From: Planctomycetota bacterium
GTDB taxonomy: Bacteria > Planctomycetota > Planctomycetia > Pirellulales > Pirellulaceae
Assembly: GCA_963204915.1 (NCBI GenBank)
Contig: CAUJHS010000022.1
Coordinates: 310,001 to 374,000 of the forward strand
Length of the DNA stretch: 64,000 bases
Direction of reading: 5' to 3'
In this document: piece after piece, positions 8,007-16,607 of the stretch
Layout: the number at the start of each line of letters is the position of its first letter
Numbering within the stretch: the stretch's first letter is position 1
Position numbers and translations under genes: made by a program
The notes under the pieces: model-generated
The model's database searches: none
The model's input: the letters and a program-made list of their open reading frames with translations, nothing else
Told to the model about the DNA's origin: nothing

Positions 8007-9065
8007 ATGGACGCTTCCGCCAAACAATTCCTGATCCGCCTGCTCGAAACGCCCAGTCCCTCGGGCTACGAGGAGCGGATTCAAAAAGTCGTGCGCGAAT
8101 ACGTGAAATCGTTCGCCGATGAAGTTTCGACCGACTTCCACGGCAACGTGATCGCCTGCAAGAACCCCAAGGCCAAGCTCCGCGTCATGCTGGCCGGCCA
8201 CTGCGATCAGATCGGCATGCTCGTCACGCAAATTGACGACAACGGGTTCATCTACGCGCAAACCATCGGCGGGTGGGACTCGCAACAGTTGATCGGCCAG
8301 CGCATGGTCATTTGGGCCGAAGGCGGACCGATTCCCGCAGTGATCGCGCGCAAGCCGATCCACTTATTGACCGACGAAGAACGCCGCCAGGTGGTCAAGC
8401 TGGAAGACTTGTGGCTCGACATTGGCGCCAAGAACAAAAAAGAAGCCGCCGAGCTGATCAAGGTGGGCGATCCCGTGACGCTCAACCTGGGCTACCAGGA
8501 AATGCGCAACAACCTGGCCAATGCGCCCGGCATGGACGACCGCACCGGGCTGTGGGTGGTGATTGAAGCGCTGCGTCGCGCCGGCCAGGGGAAGCTGAAC
8601 TGTGCGTTATACGCGGTTTCGACCGTGCAGGAAGAAATCGGCCTGCGCGGCGCCCAGACCAGCGCGTTCAGCATCGACCCGCATGTGGGCATCGCGGTCG
8701 ATGTGACGCACGCCACGGACTGCCCCACCATCGACCGCCGCCAACAAGGCGAGATCGGGATTGGCAAGGGTCCGGTCATCTTCCGCGGTCCGAATATGAA
8801 CCGCATCGTCACGCAGAAGCTGATGGACACGGCCGCCGCCAAGGATATTCCCTTCCAGCGCTCCGCCACCGGCCGGGCCACTCCGAACGACGCCAACGTG
8901 ATGCAGATCAACCGGGCCGGCGTGGCCACGGGCCTTGTGGCCATTCCCAACCGCTACATGCACAGCGCCGTGGAAGTGATCTCGCTGGACGACATCGACC
9001 GCGCCGCCAACTTGCTGGCCGAGTTCGCCTTAAGCCTAACCGCCGACGACGACTTCACGCCGTAA
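8007..9065 (+). CDS. M42 family metallo-aminopeptidase (glutamyl/deblocking aminopeptidase type)
   Basis: M42 enzymes are cytoplasmic, usually dodecameric, two-metal aminopeptidases that trim peptides. The 352-residue length is typical. All expected metal-site motifs are present in order: AGHCDQIG (His and Asp), GMDDRTG (bridging Asp), TVQEEIGLRGA (catalytic Glu pair), AVDVTHATD (Asp) and the C-terminal NRYMHSAVE (His). The GRATPNDAN loop of the family is also present. ATG 8007 is used; a TTG seven codons upstream is in frame but adds nothing conserved. The gene stands alone behind a strong terminator, so it should have its own promoter in the ~90 bp before it. Preferred N-terminal residue cannot be told from sequence. 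Confidence 0.92.
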   Translation: MDASAKQFLIRLLETPSPSGYEERIQKVVREYVKSFADEVSTDFHGNVIACKNPKAKLRVMLAGHCDQIGMLVTQIDDNGFIYAQTIGGWDSQQLIGQRMVIWAEGGPIPAVIARKPIHLLTDEERRQVVKLEDLWLDIGAKNKKEAAELIKVGDPVTLNLGYQEMRNNLANAPGMDDRTGLWVVIEALRRAGQGKLNCALYAVSTVQEEIGLRGAQTSAFSIDPHVGIAVDVTHATDCPTIDRRQQGEIGIGKGPVIFRGPNMNRIVTQKLMDTAAAKDIPFQRSATGRATPNDANVMQINRAGVATGLVAIPNRYMHSAVEVISLDDIDRAANLLAEFALSLTADDDFTP

Positions 9066-9243
9066 CGTCCGCCAACTTGTCAGCCGACATCCAGGCGGCG
9101 AGGAACCAAACGCCAAGGAGATTTTTTCTTTGGCGACCAGTTTTTTCCGCCAAGATCCGCGTCACGCCGGCGAATTCCAGTCATCGCCGACACCGCGCCC
9201 AGCGTGCGGCTGGTGTGCTGCCCTGATCTTGGGAGACTCCCTC

Positions 9244-9519
9244 ATGAATGGCGTTCTGCAAACGATTTTCTCGCGTCCCGATATTGCCGTGCTGGTTTTG
9301 GGCGCCGCGATCGTCATTACCTGGTTTTTCGTGTGGGGAATCGTCGAAATGCGAAAGCATTCCATCGACGCGCAGCTCAAACAGGCGATGATCGACCGCG
9401 GCATGCCGGCCGACGAGATCGAACGCATCTTGTACGCCAGTTCGAGTAAAACACCGCCCAAAAATCCCTCGCGCGCGACTCCTTCCAAACCACATCTTTC
9501 CGGCAAAGAGTTGGCGTAA
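9244..9519 (+). CDS. Small single-pass membrane protein with SHOCT-like tail
   Basis: The 91-residue product has one membrane segment (about residues 12-34, IAVLVLGAAIVITWFFVWGI). A short amphipathic region follows, QLKQAMIDRGMPADEIERIL, which resembles the short SHOCT-like oligomerisation helix pairs found at the end of many small membrane proteins. The tail is polar (SSSKTPPKNPSRAT). ATG 9244 is preceded by TTGGGAGAC; the frame is open upstream but without membrane-protein character. Function is unknown. Confidence 0.65.
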   Translation: MNGVLQTIFSRPDIAVLVLGAAIVITWFFVWGIVEMRKHSIDAQLKQAMIDRGMPADEIERILYASSSKTPPKNPSRATPSKPHLSGKELA

Positions 9520-9565
9520 CCTCGGGGCACTTTGTGACGCTTTTCCAAGGGATGGCGTAGAGTTC

Positions 9566-9622
9566 TCACCCTCCAAAACCGCTGTAGCCGCAGTGCAACA
9601 TCACGCGGGTCAGGGCGAGAAT
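9566..9622 (-). pseudogene. Orphan 3' tail of an ABC-2 permease gene
   Basis: On the minus strand this 57-bp stretch reads ILALTRVMLHCGYSGFGG followed by TGA. The complete permease gene at 11422-12240 ends [20 protein letters not shown] and TAG. The nucleotide match is close, with several silent changes, a three-codon length difference and a different stop codon, so this is an old duplicate and not an assembly artefact. No permease sequence continues upstream of ILAL. It is a relic left by duplication or rearrangement around the lipoprotein/DUF1559 pair. Confidence 0.75.
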
Positions 9623-9677
9623 GTGCAAACGACATATTTTTACATTTCCCTGACCAAGCCACGACATTCGCGATGAC

Positions 9678-10211
9678 TTATTCCCGAACGCGAACTTTAG
9701 CTGTGGCCAGATAATGATCATTTCCCAACGCGACGACTAACGTATAGTCGCCGCGTTTTTCCGGCGCTTCGACTTCGACTCGAAAGGTTCCCGATTCGGC
9801 ATCGACCGAGTCATATTCGACGCCACCGGCGGCGCCATTTCGTATTACTTCGCGCGATCCCGACTTATTCACAATCGAAACAAGCACGAGCGGAGGAACT
9901 CCTACAGGGGGTTGCGGAGCTTTTCCTTCGACAATTAAGCAGCACTTAGGAGAGGTATTGATCGCAGAAAGCTCCTTTGCTGCGGCTCGATCTACAACCG
10001 CAAGTGAAAGGGGAACCGCGATTTCTAACTTGGGGCGACGTTTCCCAACGGAATAGTCGGGACTCTCGACTTGCGTTTCGCAACCGCTGAGCAGAAGAAG
10101 TGTTGCCGAAAACGACAGGAGTATGCAAAGGTGTGGCGAAACACCGAGCCACCGGCGGCTCGCCCGAGATGATTCGCCCCATAACGATAGTGTTTCGCGG
10201 GTTCTTGCCAT
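9678..10211 (-). CDS. Predicted lipoprotein of unknown function
   Basis: The 177-residue product has a long N-terminal region (residues 1-27, Arg/Ser-rich), a hydrophobic stretch (HLCILLSFSATLLLL) and a lipobox LLSGC, so the mature protein should be lipidated at Cys44. The remainder is beta-rich (LEIAVPLSLAVV, PLVLVSIVNKSG, GTFRVEVEAPEKRGDYTLVV) and looks like one Ig-like or transthyretin-like sandwich. Start ATG 10211 is 49 bp after the stop of the DUF1559 gene on the same strand, so the two are probably co-transcribed. A similar DUF1559-plus-lipoprotein pairing is common in planctomycetes. Its partner and role are unknown. Confidence 0.75.
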   Translation of the reverse strand: MARTRETLSLWGESSRASRRWLGVSPHLCILLSFSATLLLLSGCETQVESPDYSVGKRRPKLEIAVPLSLAVVDRAAAKELSAINTSPKCCLIVEGKAPQPPVGVPPLVLVSIVNKSGSREVIRNGAAGGVEYDSVDAESGTFRVEVEAPEKRGDYTLVVALGNDHYLATAKVRVRE

Positions 10212-10260
10212 TGATGCAACACCCTAACAACCACAAACGTGCCCGCAATCGTTCTATGAC

Positions 10261-11244
10261 TTAGGAGTTCGGCTTAGCACGACTTCCCAACTCGCGCCAA
10301 ACTTCAATATCAATGTGGTCGGAACATTCCGTGACGCGCCCATCGGCGAATGCACCGTGTACGATACCTCGGTGCAGGCTGACCGGCGGCGCTAAGGCGC
10401 TCGTCATATCATTTTGATTCAAACAACTCGGGCGATTGGGCGACGCGCCGTGGTTATACAGAGTGGCGGCCACGTTTCCGCGGAACCAGGGCGTCCCACG
10501 GTCAATGGGCGAACCATTCCAGCCGTGGTTCTTTGGTTGTGACGGCAACGAACCGCAATAGTTCGCAAACGCATCAAGTTCGTTCGCACTGGAATAACTC
10601 GCGGGTGTAATCCAATTCGTACGAAGACGAGCGTGTGACAAATCGGCGCGCAAGACTTCGGAAAATAATGCGGTGGCGCTCAAGCCGTCACTTACGTCGG
10701 ATGCCCGAATAGGAGGTCCTTCGCCTGGAAGCGAGGTCCAATAGCGAAACATGCCATCAAACCCACCGCGAAAATACCAGATTCCCGTGTTGCCTGCGTA
10801 GTTGGTTCCAGGTAGTGCGCCTGTACTCACCGAAATCGTGGGGCTCGCTGGGTCGGCTGGGCAAAGATAGATCGGGATGATCGTTCCAGACAGAATCTGC
10901 GCTGCATCGCGCCAAGTACGATCAAAATCGATTTGATCGTAAACGCTTTGTTGCTCAACAAACGGAAGTATGCCAACCAGAGGACCAAAACCTTTGACGC
11001 TCCCGGGCGGGAAAACCTTGTGTGTCGCTTCGTAATTCGCAGCCCCCAGGGCGATTTGGCGCAAGTTCGACTTACATTGCACTCGCCGCGCTGAAGATCG
11101 CGAATAATTCACCGCCACCAGAGCCAAGCTAACTAACAGGCTAACGATCGTGAGCGAAACGAGGACTTCCACCAGTGTCAGGCCGCCGTGCGTTTTCGAC
11201 GCGCAGTTCCGATTGAGTTCAACCGATGAATCTCTTGAATGCAC
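10261..11244 (-). CDS. DUF1559 prepilin-like protein
   Basis: The 327-residue product carries a type IV prepilin-like N-terminus: a polar leader ending in GG, then LTLVEVLVSLTIVSLLVSLA, with the conserved Glu five residues into the mature part. The family block RVQCKSNLRQIALGAANYE and the later FPPGS follow. The C-terminal HxxxxxxxFADG-type motif appears as HRGIVHGAFADGRV. DUF1559 proteins are massively expanded in planctomycetes and are thought to be pseudopilin-like surface proteins; none is well characterised. The start is a GTG with AAGG about 10 nt upstream. The upstream spacer carries a 16-bp direct repeat. The downstream lipoprotein is probably in the same operon. Confidence 0.9.
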   Translation of the reverse strand: MHSRDSSVELNRNCASKTHGGLTLVEVLVSLTIVSLLVSLALVAVNYSRSSARRVQCKSNLRQIALGAANYEATHKVFPPGSVKGFGPLVGILPFVEQQSVYDQIDFDRTWRDAAQILSGTIIPIYLCPADPASPTISVSTGALPGTNYAGNTGIWYFRGGFDGMFRYWTSLPGEGPPIRASDVSDGLSATALFSEVLRADLSHARLRTNWITPASYSSANELDAFANYCGSLPSQPKNHGWNGSPIDRGTPWFRGNVAATLYNHGASPNRPSCLNQNDMTSALAPPVSLHRGIVHGAFADGRVTECSDHIDIEVWRELGSRAKPNS

Positions 11245-11300
11245 GAAACTAGCCTTTCACGAGAAGGCTCCGGTCTAACTGGACCTACGATTAAATATCC

Positions 11301-11335
11301 CGAAGAGAGGATTACGTACCGAAGAGAGGATTACG
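11301..11335. repeat. 16-bp direct repeat upstream of the DUF1559 gene
   Basis: CGAAGAGAGGATTACG occurs at 11301-11316 and again at 11320-11335, separated by TAC. The copies lie 57-91 bp before the DUF1559 start codon. They could be paired binding sites for a regulator or a small duplication; the sequence alone does not decide. Confidence 0.7.
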
Positions 11336-11421
11336 AAGCGAAATCCTAATATATATCACCGTGTTTGTAAATTTTTTTTTCGAATTTCTGATTTGGGGTT
11401 TTCCACGGCTGATTTGCACGT

Positions 11422-12240
11422 CTACCCTCCAAAGCCGCTGTAGCGGCGGTAGCCGCGGTGGAGCATCACGCGGCTCAGGGCGATGAAGATCAGCACCCAT
11501 GCGGCTTGCAGGCACAGTTCGTAGGCCAGCCGGGCGCCTTGAATCTTGCCCAAAAACACGGCGGAAGGGAAATACGCCAGGTACTTCAGCGGCAGGAGAA
11601 CCACGATTTGCTTCCACGGCGAAGGAAGCATGTCGAGCGGAAACATGTGCCCCGAGAGGAAGAAGCTCAGCAGCATATACACAAACAACAGCGAGCTGAC
11701 TTCCAGGAACCAGAAGCCGATCAGTCCGAGCGTTGCTTCCAGGAAGTAGCCAATCAGGAACGCCATGACCAGTGAGGCGAGAAACGCCGCCCACGTGGCC
11801 GCGTCGTGCGGGTAGTTCTCGAAGTAGTCGCGGCACAGGAAGAACACGAGCGCAAAGGGGCCAATCGCCACCGAGTAATACGCCAGCTTGTGCGCCAAGC
11901 GGCTGAGAAACAAAAACCCCAGCAGGTCGACCGGCTGAATGAGGAACTTCTTGATCTCGCCGCTGCGAATTTGGGAGGCGATGCCCGAAGCCAACCCCGG
12001 CATGCTGGAGAAAGCCCGGCCGAGCATGGTGAGCAGGTAGTACGCCACCATGTCGCGGTAGGAATAGCCGGCGATAGTCGAACCGCCCGCCGCTTCAAAC
12101 ACCGCGTACCACAGAAAAATCTGCGTCACGATGGGCATGAAGCGCATGAGCGTGGCCAGGGCGAAGTCGCCGCGGTACACCAGCCGCTCTTCCAGGCAAA
12201 TGCGAAGAATCGTCCACCAGGTCAAAACGCGCGCGTACAA
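11422..12240 (-). CDS. ABC-2 type transporter permease (COG4587/DUF990-like)
   Basis: The 272-residue protein has about six membrane segments and the N-terminal pattern of this permease family ([16 protein letters not shown], then [14 protein letters not shown]). It also has the cytoplasmic [18 protein letters not shown] segment where the ATPase docks. Complete systems consist of an ATPase and two permeases; neither an ATPase nor a second permease lies nearby. The start is uncertain: the best candidate is TTG 12240, directly preceded by a CTGACCCC repeat and an in-frame stop five codons up, with no Shine-Dalgarno sequence. The 3' end is duplicated at 9566-9622. The gene may be poorly expressed or in decay, although its reading frame is intact. 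Confidence 0.8.
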   Translation of the reverse strand: MYARVLTWWTILRICLEERLVYRGDFALATLMRFMPIVTQIFLWYAVFEAAGGSTIAGYSYRDMVAYYLLTMLGRAFSSMPGLASGIASQIRSGEIKKFLIQPVDLLGFLFLSRLAHKLAYYSVAIGPFALVFFLCRDYFENYPHDAATWAAFLASLVMAFLIGYFLEATLGLIGFWFLEVSSLLFVYMLLSFFLSGHMFPLDMLPSPWKQIVVLLPLKYLAYFPSAVFLGKIQGARLAYELCLQAAWVLIFIALSRVMLHRGYRRYSGFGG

Positions 12241-12262
12241 GGCAGGGGTCGGGGGTCAGGCG
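12241..12262 (-). repeat. CTGACCCC-type heptamer repeat
   Basis: On the minus strand this reads CCTGACCCCCGACCCCTGCC, about two to three drifting copies of a 7-bp unit. It abuts the TTG start of the ABC permease. A related stretch occurs at 54201-54221. Confidence 0.55.
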
Positions 12263-12505
12263 TGAAGGCGAATGATTTTGGCGCGCGAGCAAGTGCGCAT
12301 TTTCGTTGACGGTGTTGTGACGCAGTTCTACAACAAAAATATCCCAGGATCATCCGCCTTGGTAGCTCATCTGGCGGCGGATGGAGAAGCAGGCGTCTCT
12401 TCTTACGAGATTTCTTGTCAGGAAGCTTTGGCCTGACCGCGGATGGCCACGCGCGGGCGTGTTCTTCCGCGGTCTGCACTCATCTCATCTTGAGGAGACG
12501 CCGCT

Positions 12506-14218
12506 ATGTCGTCGAACTCGCTGTTGGCCCGTCCTTCGTGGGCCGTGCTGCGACATCTGCTTTATAACAATAATCCCTTCTATGTCATTAGCGCCGCGTT
12601 GGTGCTGGCGGGCGTGTGGCGCTCGGTGGCCGGGCAAGAGGCGGCCGCGGCCGGTTGGCCGATGTTCGGACTCTTGTGCGGCTACCTGGTGTTGCTGGCC
12701 GGCGCCGCGTGGGCCATTATTCGCCTGGGCGGCGTGTGGCAGGATGCACGCACCCTGCTGGTCGTGATCGTGCTGATGCTCGTCGCGTTGTCGATGAGTT
12801 TTGACCCGCTCACGCTGCTCGATTTGCCCGCGGGCCGGCAGTTTCTCTTGCTGGGGCTGATGTTTTCCGTCGCGCTCTCGGAAGCGATCCTGCGCGCACT
12901 CGGCATCCGCCTGACGTGGATCTATCGCGGACCTTACTACGCCCTGCTGGTGTTGTTGTTTGCGTACCCGGTTTGGCTGGCCGAATTGGTGCAGCGCCGG
13001 GAAGAAGCCTGGCGCGCCGCAAGTTTGATGTTGTTCCCCACACTGGGAGCGCTGATTTTGCTGGCGCTCTATCCCGCGGCGCGCTGGGGACGCAACACCA
13101 AATGTGCCGCCGGGACGCCGTGGCCGTGGCCGTTGTTCCCTTGGACGATGTTCTTCTTTCTGGCTTTGGGCGTCGGCGTGCGCGCGTACAGTCTGGCGTT
13201 CGCGTTCGACGGCGGAAGCGGAGCGACGTCCGGGTTCCGCGCGTATTGGCTAGCGCCGCTGGTGCTGGCCTGCGCGTTGTTGACGCTAGAAATGGGACTC
13301 GCTTCGCGAAACCGCTTCGCCCAGTTCGTCGCGATGGTCGCACCCTTGACGCTTGTTCCTTTGGCCTTAGCCGGCCCCGGCATCGACCCGACGCAGGTCG
13401 AGTTTCTGTCGCTGCTCCGAGGCGCCTTATCAAGCCCCATTTGCTTGACTGCGGGCTTGTTGCTGGCCTTTTACCTGTTCGCCTTAGGCCGACGCGTCGC
13501 CCTGGCCGAAGGAGGCGTGATGCTGGCTTTAGCACTGCTGGCCGTGTGCGACGCCGGCACGGTCGACTGGCGAACCTTTGCTTCGCCGCAGCCGGCCCCA
13601 CTGGGCGCGATTCTGGTGTGGCAGTTAACCCAAAGCCTGCGCACCGGCGCCACGTGGCGCCTGCTTGTGGTAACGGCCATGACCCTTGGCGCCGGGTGTT
13701 GGCCCTTCCGCGAGCACGACTTGGTTGCGAGCGGATACCTTCCTTTCCACCTGTTCGTGCTGGCGATTCTTGCGACAGGTTTGACGTTTAACGACCGACT
13801 GGCGCGCGGATTGCGTCGCACCGCGCCGTATTTTATTCCCCTGCTCGCGGCGCTGGCGGCCGCGGTGTATCCAGCCGTCTTTATCAACACGCCGCTGACG
13901 GTTCATGCCGCCTACGCCGCCGCTCTGACGGGAATAGCCGCCGTCTACTGGCGACGCGAGCAGGAAATGGCGCACCTGGTCGGCCTGTTGGTCACGTCGA
14001 TGTGGTTGGCGGCCGCGGCGCTGCGGGCCGGGCATGCTCAACTGGACAAGACGCCGCTGGCCGAAGGTCGCGACTGGTTGGTCGGCGGATTCGTCTGTCT
14101 GGTGGCGGGACTTTTGATTAGTCTGGCCAAAGGCGGCGTGTTGACAACCGCCTGGCAAAGCCTGGCCGCGTGGAACCGCCGCATGCAAACCCACCGGCCG
14201 ACCGAAAGTGTGCAATAA
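12506..14218 (+). CDS. Polytopic membrane protein of unknown function
   Basis: The 570-residue product is almost entirely hydrophobic, with roughly 14 predicted membrane helices and short loops. No transporter or enzyme motif stands out. The first helices are preceded by SWAVLRHLLYNNNPFYVISA, which reads like an amphipathic entry segment; the same L-YNNNPFYxxSA pattern occurs, as I recall, in other planctomycete membrane proteins. ATG 12506 follows TTGAGGAGACG, a strong ribosome binding site. The gene is followed after about 200 bp by a cytochrome-type exported protein on the same strand, but a functional link is not shown. Being a membrane protein is certain; the function is unknown. Confidence 0.8.
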   Translation: MSSNSLLARPSWAVLRHLLYNNNPFYVISAALVLAGVWRSVAGQEAAAAGWPMFGLLCGYLVLLAGAAWAIIRLGGVWQDARTLLVVIVLMLVALSMSFDPLTLLDLPAGRQFLLLGLMFSVALSEAILRALGIRLTWIYRGPYYALLVLLFAYPVWLAELVQRREEAWRAASLMLFPTLGALILLALYPAARWGRNTKCAAGTPWPWPLFPWTMFFFLALGVGVRAYSLAFAFDGGSGATSGFRAYWLAPLVLACALLTLEMGLASRNRFAQFVAMVAPLTLVPLALAGPGIDPTQVEFLSLLRGALSSPICLTAGLLLAFYLFALGRRVALAEGGVMLALALLAVCDAGTVDWRTFASPQPAPLGAILVWQLTQSLRTGATWRLLVVTAMTLGAGCWPFREHDLVASGYLPFHLFVLAILATGLTFNDRLARGLRRTAPYFIPLLAALAAAVYPAVFINTPLTVHAAYAAALTGIAAVYWRREQEMAHLVGLLVTSMWLAAAALRAGHAQLDKTPLAEGRDWLVGGFVCLVAGLLISLAKGGVLTTAWQSLAAWNRRMQTHRPTESVQ

Positions 14219-14421
14219 ACCGGCCGGGTTTGGCGGAATGCCTAACTGCCGCAGGCCGGCTCATTGGCTCAATCTCCTTTCAATTCTTCGCCCGGGGGTG
14301 TTCTCCCACGGGCCGCGAGCAAAAAGGGGCGAAGGAGGGCGATTTCCCCTTTCCTGGGGTCGTTCTCGGCATGCACAATAGATACATCCCGACAACATCA
14401 TTTCCGACTTGGAGTGATTTA

Positions 14422-16275
14422 GTGAACTGCCCAAGGCTCATCCTCGCACTTTTCTTTGCTTTTGGTTGTGTTTCGCTTGCGGCGGCAGCTCCCACGGCGG
14501 AGCAGCGGAAACAGATTCGCGACCTCGAAACCGCCGTTCAAAAGGCGGGCAATTTGTACACCCAAGGCAAATACAAAGAGTGCGGCCAGGTGCTAACCGA
14601 GGTGCAAGCGCAGTTCGACGAGTTGGCCGCTGGCGGCGACTCGGAAGTGATCGGGCTGTTGCAGGGAGTTTACCCTCGGTTGCTCAAAGCCCACGCTTTG
14701 CTGGAGTTGGAAGGCGTACGGCTGCCGCCCCTGACCAAGCCGGGGATGGCTCCCTCCACACCCAGCGGTAGTACGCCAGGCAGCGGCGGCGTTAGCTTCG
14801 TGAAGAGTGTGGCGCCCATGCTTGTGGCCAAATGCGGCGGTTGCCACGTTCGCGATCGCAAGGGGCAATTCAGCATGGCCACGTTTGACGACCTGATGAA
14901 AGGCCCGCCAGCCGGTGTGGTGATCTTTCCCGGTGACGCGGTTGGCAGCCGCCTGGTCGAAGTGATTGAAACCGGCGACATGCCGCGCGGCGGCGGCAAG
15001 GTATCACCGCAGGAGTTCGAGCAGTTGAAGCAATGGATCGCCGCCGGCGCGCCGTTCGACGGCGCCAATCGAACCATGAATCTAGCCAGTCTGGCGGGCG
15101 GCGCTCCCGCCCCGGAGCCGATGAAGGTCGAAGTCGCCGCGGCCACGGGCAAAGAGAAGATCAGCTTCTCGCGCGACATCGCCCCGGTGCTCGTACAAGA
15201 GTGCGCCACGTGCCACGGTTACGGTCAGCAACCGGGCGGCGACTTGAACATGACCACCTTCACCGGGTTGCTCACCGGCGGCGACAGCGGCAGCCCCATT
15301 GTCCCTGGCAAGGCAGCCGAGAGTTTGATCATTCGTAAACTCAAAGGGGAAGCCGGCGATCGGATGCCGTTGCGCCGACCTCCGTTGAGCGACGCGGTCA
15401 TCGCCCAGTTCGCCACGTGGATTGCCGAAGGCGCCCGGTTTGATGGTCCCGATCCGGCCACCGATGTGCGCCGTGTGGCCGACTTGTATCGCGCCACCCA
15501 TGCGACGCATGACCAGCTGAGCGCCGAGCGAGCGAAGATCGCCGAACAAAACTGGCGCCTCGGCATGCCCAACATTGCCATGGAAAAGGCCGAGACGACC
15601 AATTTCCTGCTGGTCGGAAATGTGGGCGAAAACACCCTGGCCGATATCGGACAAAAGGCCGAAGCGATGGCGCCCGAAGTTGCGAAGATTTTCAAAGCGC
15701 CGGCCGATGCGCCGTTGGTTAAAGGCCGCGTCACGTTGTTCGTGTTCGCCCAACGCTACGACTACAGCGAGTTCGGGCAGATGGCCGAGAAGCGAGAACT
15801 TCCGCCCGAATGGCGCGGCCATGCCCGGTTCGACACGCTGGACGCTTATGGCGCCGTGGTGGTTCCGCGCGGCGACGAATACTCGCTGGAAGGATTGATT
15901 GCGCAGCAAGTCGCGGGCGTTTACGCCGCCAGCCTGGGCGACTCGCCCGCGTGGTTCCGCGAAGGGGCGGCTCGCGTGGCGGCCTCGCGCATCACACCCG
16001 AGGATCCTCGGGTGGTCGCGTGGAATGAGAACGTCAAAGCGGCCGTTGGCTTGATGACCCAGCCTGCCGACTTTCTCCAGGGCAAACTTCCCGCCGAACC
16101 GACCGCCGTGGCCAGTTATAGCTTCGTCAAGTTTCTGATGAGCGATTCGCGACGGTTCGACGCGCTATTGGGGCAAATTCAGCGGGGAACGAAATTCCCG
16201 CAAGCGTTCCAACAAGTGTACGGCGCCCCGCCGGAGCAACTCACCGCCGCCTGGGTTCGCCGCGCCCCAAAGTGA
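14422..16275 (+). CDS. Di-heme PSCyt1-type protein fused to a degenerate peptidase-like domain
   Basis: This exported 617-residue protein starts at GTG 14422 (GGAG 7 nt upstream), giving a signal peptide NCPRLILALFFAFGCVSLAAAA. An N-terminal helical region with EQRKQIRDLETAVQKAGNL follows, then two planctomycete-type cytochrome domains: CGGCH at residues 138-142 with MPRGGGKVSP, and CATCH at 261-265 with MPLRRPPLS. Each ends in a WIAxGAxFDG motif. The C-terminal ~270 residues resemble the gluzincin (MA clan, DUF1570-like) fold, including SPAWFREGAARVAAS. Where HExxH is expected it has IAQQVAG (493-499), so it should not bind zinc. It probably works in the periplasm in redox or substrate binding. 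Confidence 0.8.
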   Translation: MNCPRLILALFFAFGCVSLAAAAPTAEQRKQIRDLETAVQKAGNLYTQGKYKECGQVLTEVQAQFDELAAGGDSEVIGLLQGVYPRLLKAHALLELEGVRLPPLTKPGMAPSTPSGSTPGSGGVSFVKSVAPMLVAKCGGCHVRDRKGQFSMATFDDLMKGPPAGVVIFPGDAVGSRLVEVIETGDMPRGGGKVSPQEFEQLKQWIAAGAPFDGANRTMNLASLAGGAPAPEPMKVEVAAATGKEKISFSRDIAPVLVQECATCHGYGQQPGGDLNMTTFTGLLTGGDSGSPIVPGKAAESLIIRKLKGEAGDRMPLRRPPLSDAVIAQFATWIAEGARFDGPDPATDVRRVADLYRATHATHDQLSAERAKIAEQNWRLGMPNIAMEKAETTNFLLVGNVGENTLADIGQKAEAMAPEVAKIFKAPADAPLVKGRVTLFVFAQRYDYSEFGQMAEKRELPPEWRGHARFDTLDAYGAVVVPRGDEYSLEGLIAQQVAGVYAASLGDSPAWFREGAARVAASRITPEDPRVVAWNENVKAAVGLMTQPADFLQGKLPAEPTAVASYSFVKFLMSDSRRFDALLGQIQRGTKFPQAFQQVYGAPPEQLTAAWVRRAPK

Positions 16276-16382
16276 CGGCGGGGAAGGTCGAAGCGGGAGA
16301 AAGACGAGATGCAAGAAATGGATAGGGAGAGTTCCTTCGACATGGTATGATGTTCGTACTGCGCATCTGTTGGGAACCATCT

Positions 16383-16607
16383 ATGCCACAGCCCTTTGCC
16401 GACTTTGACTTCTCCCATTTGACCGCGTCCGAGAAGCTGGATTTGATCGCCCAACTTTGGGACAGCATTCCCGAGCCGTCGTCCGATTCTGACGTTCCCG
16501 AGTGGCATCGGCAGGAATTGCAGCGGCGGGTCGCACTTTCTGATGCAACTCCGGAAAAGGCGATTCCCTGGGAACAGGTCCGTGCGCGCCTGCGGTCCAA
16601 GCCATGA
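16383..16607 (+). CDS. Antitoxin, addiction-module component (TIGR02574-like)
   Basis: The 74-residue protein matches the small antitoxins paired with RelE/ParE toxins: an N-terminal LTASEKLDLIAQLWDSIPE block and a C-terminal PEWHRQELQRR segment with a short basic tail. It would neutralise the toxin by wrapping around it and would repress the shared promoter. Its stop codon overlaps the toxin start (ATGA at 16604-16607), the classic layout of such pairs. A TATGAT hexamer at 16345 is a plausible -10 element. The antitoxin is intact although the toxin is frameshifted. Confidence 0.85.
   Translation: MPQPFADFDFSHLTASEKLDLIAQLWDSIPEPSSDSDVPEWHRQELQRRVALSDATPEKAIPWEQVRARLRSKP

Noticed and set aside
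6291..8363. Long open frame (690 codons) on the minus strand opposite the Cys-rich gene
   Set aside because: It arises from the repetitive GC-rich codons of the plus-strand gene. Its product is Arg/Ala/His-rich without any domain, and it runs across the terminator into the M42 gene. The plus-strand gene has a ribosome binding site, signal peptide and terminator.
12222..12479. 85-codon minus-strand frame overlapping the permease start
   Set aside because: No domain, no ribosome binding site, and it runs through the CTGACCCC repeat; likely chance.
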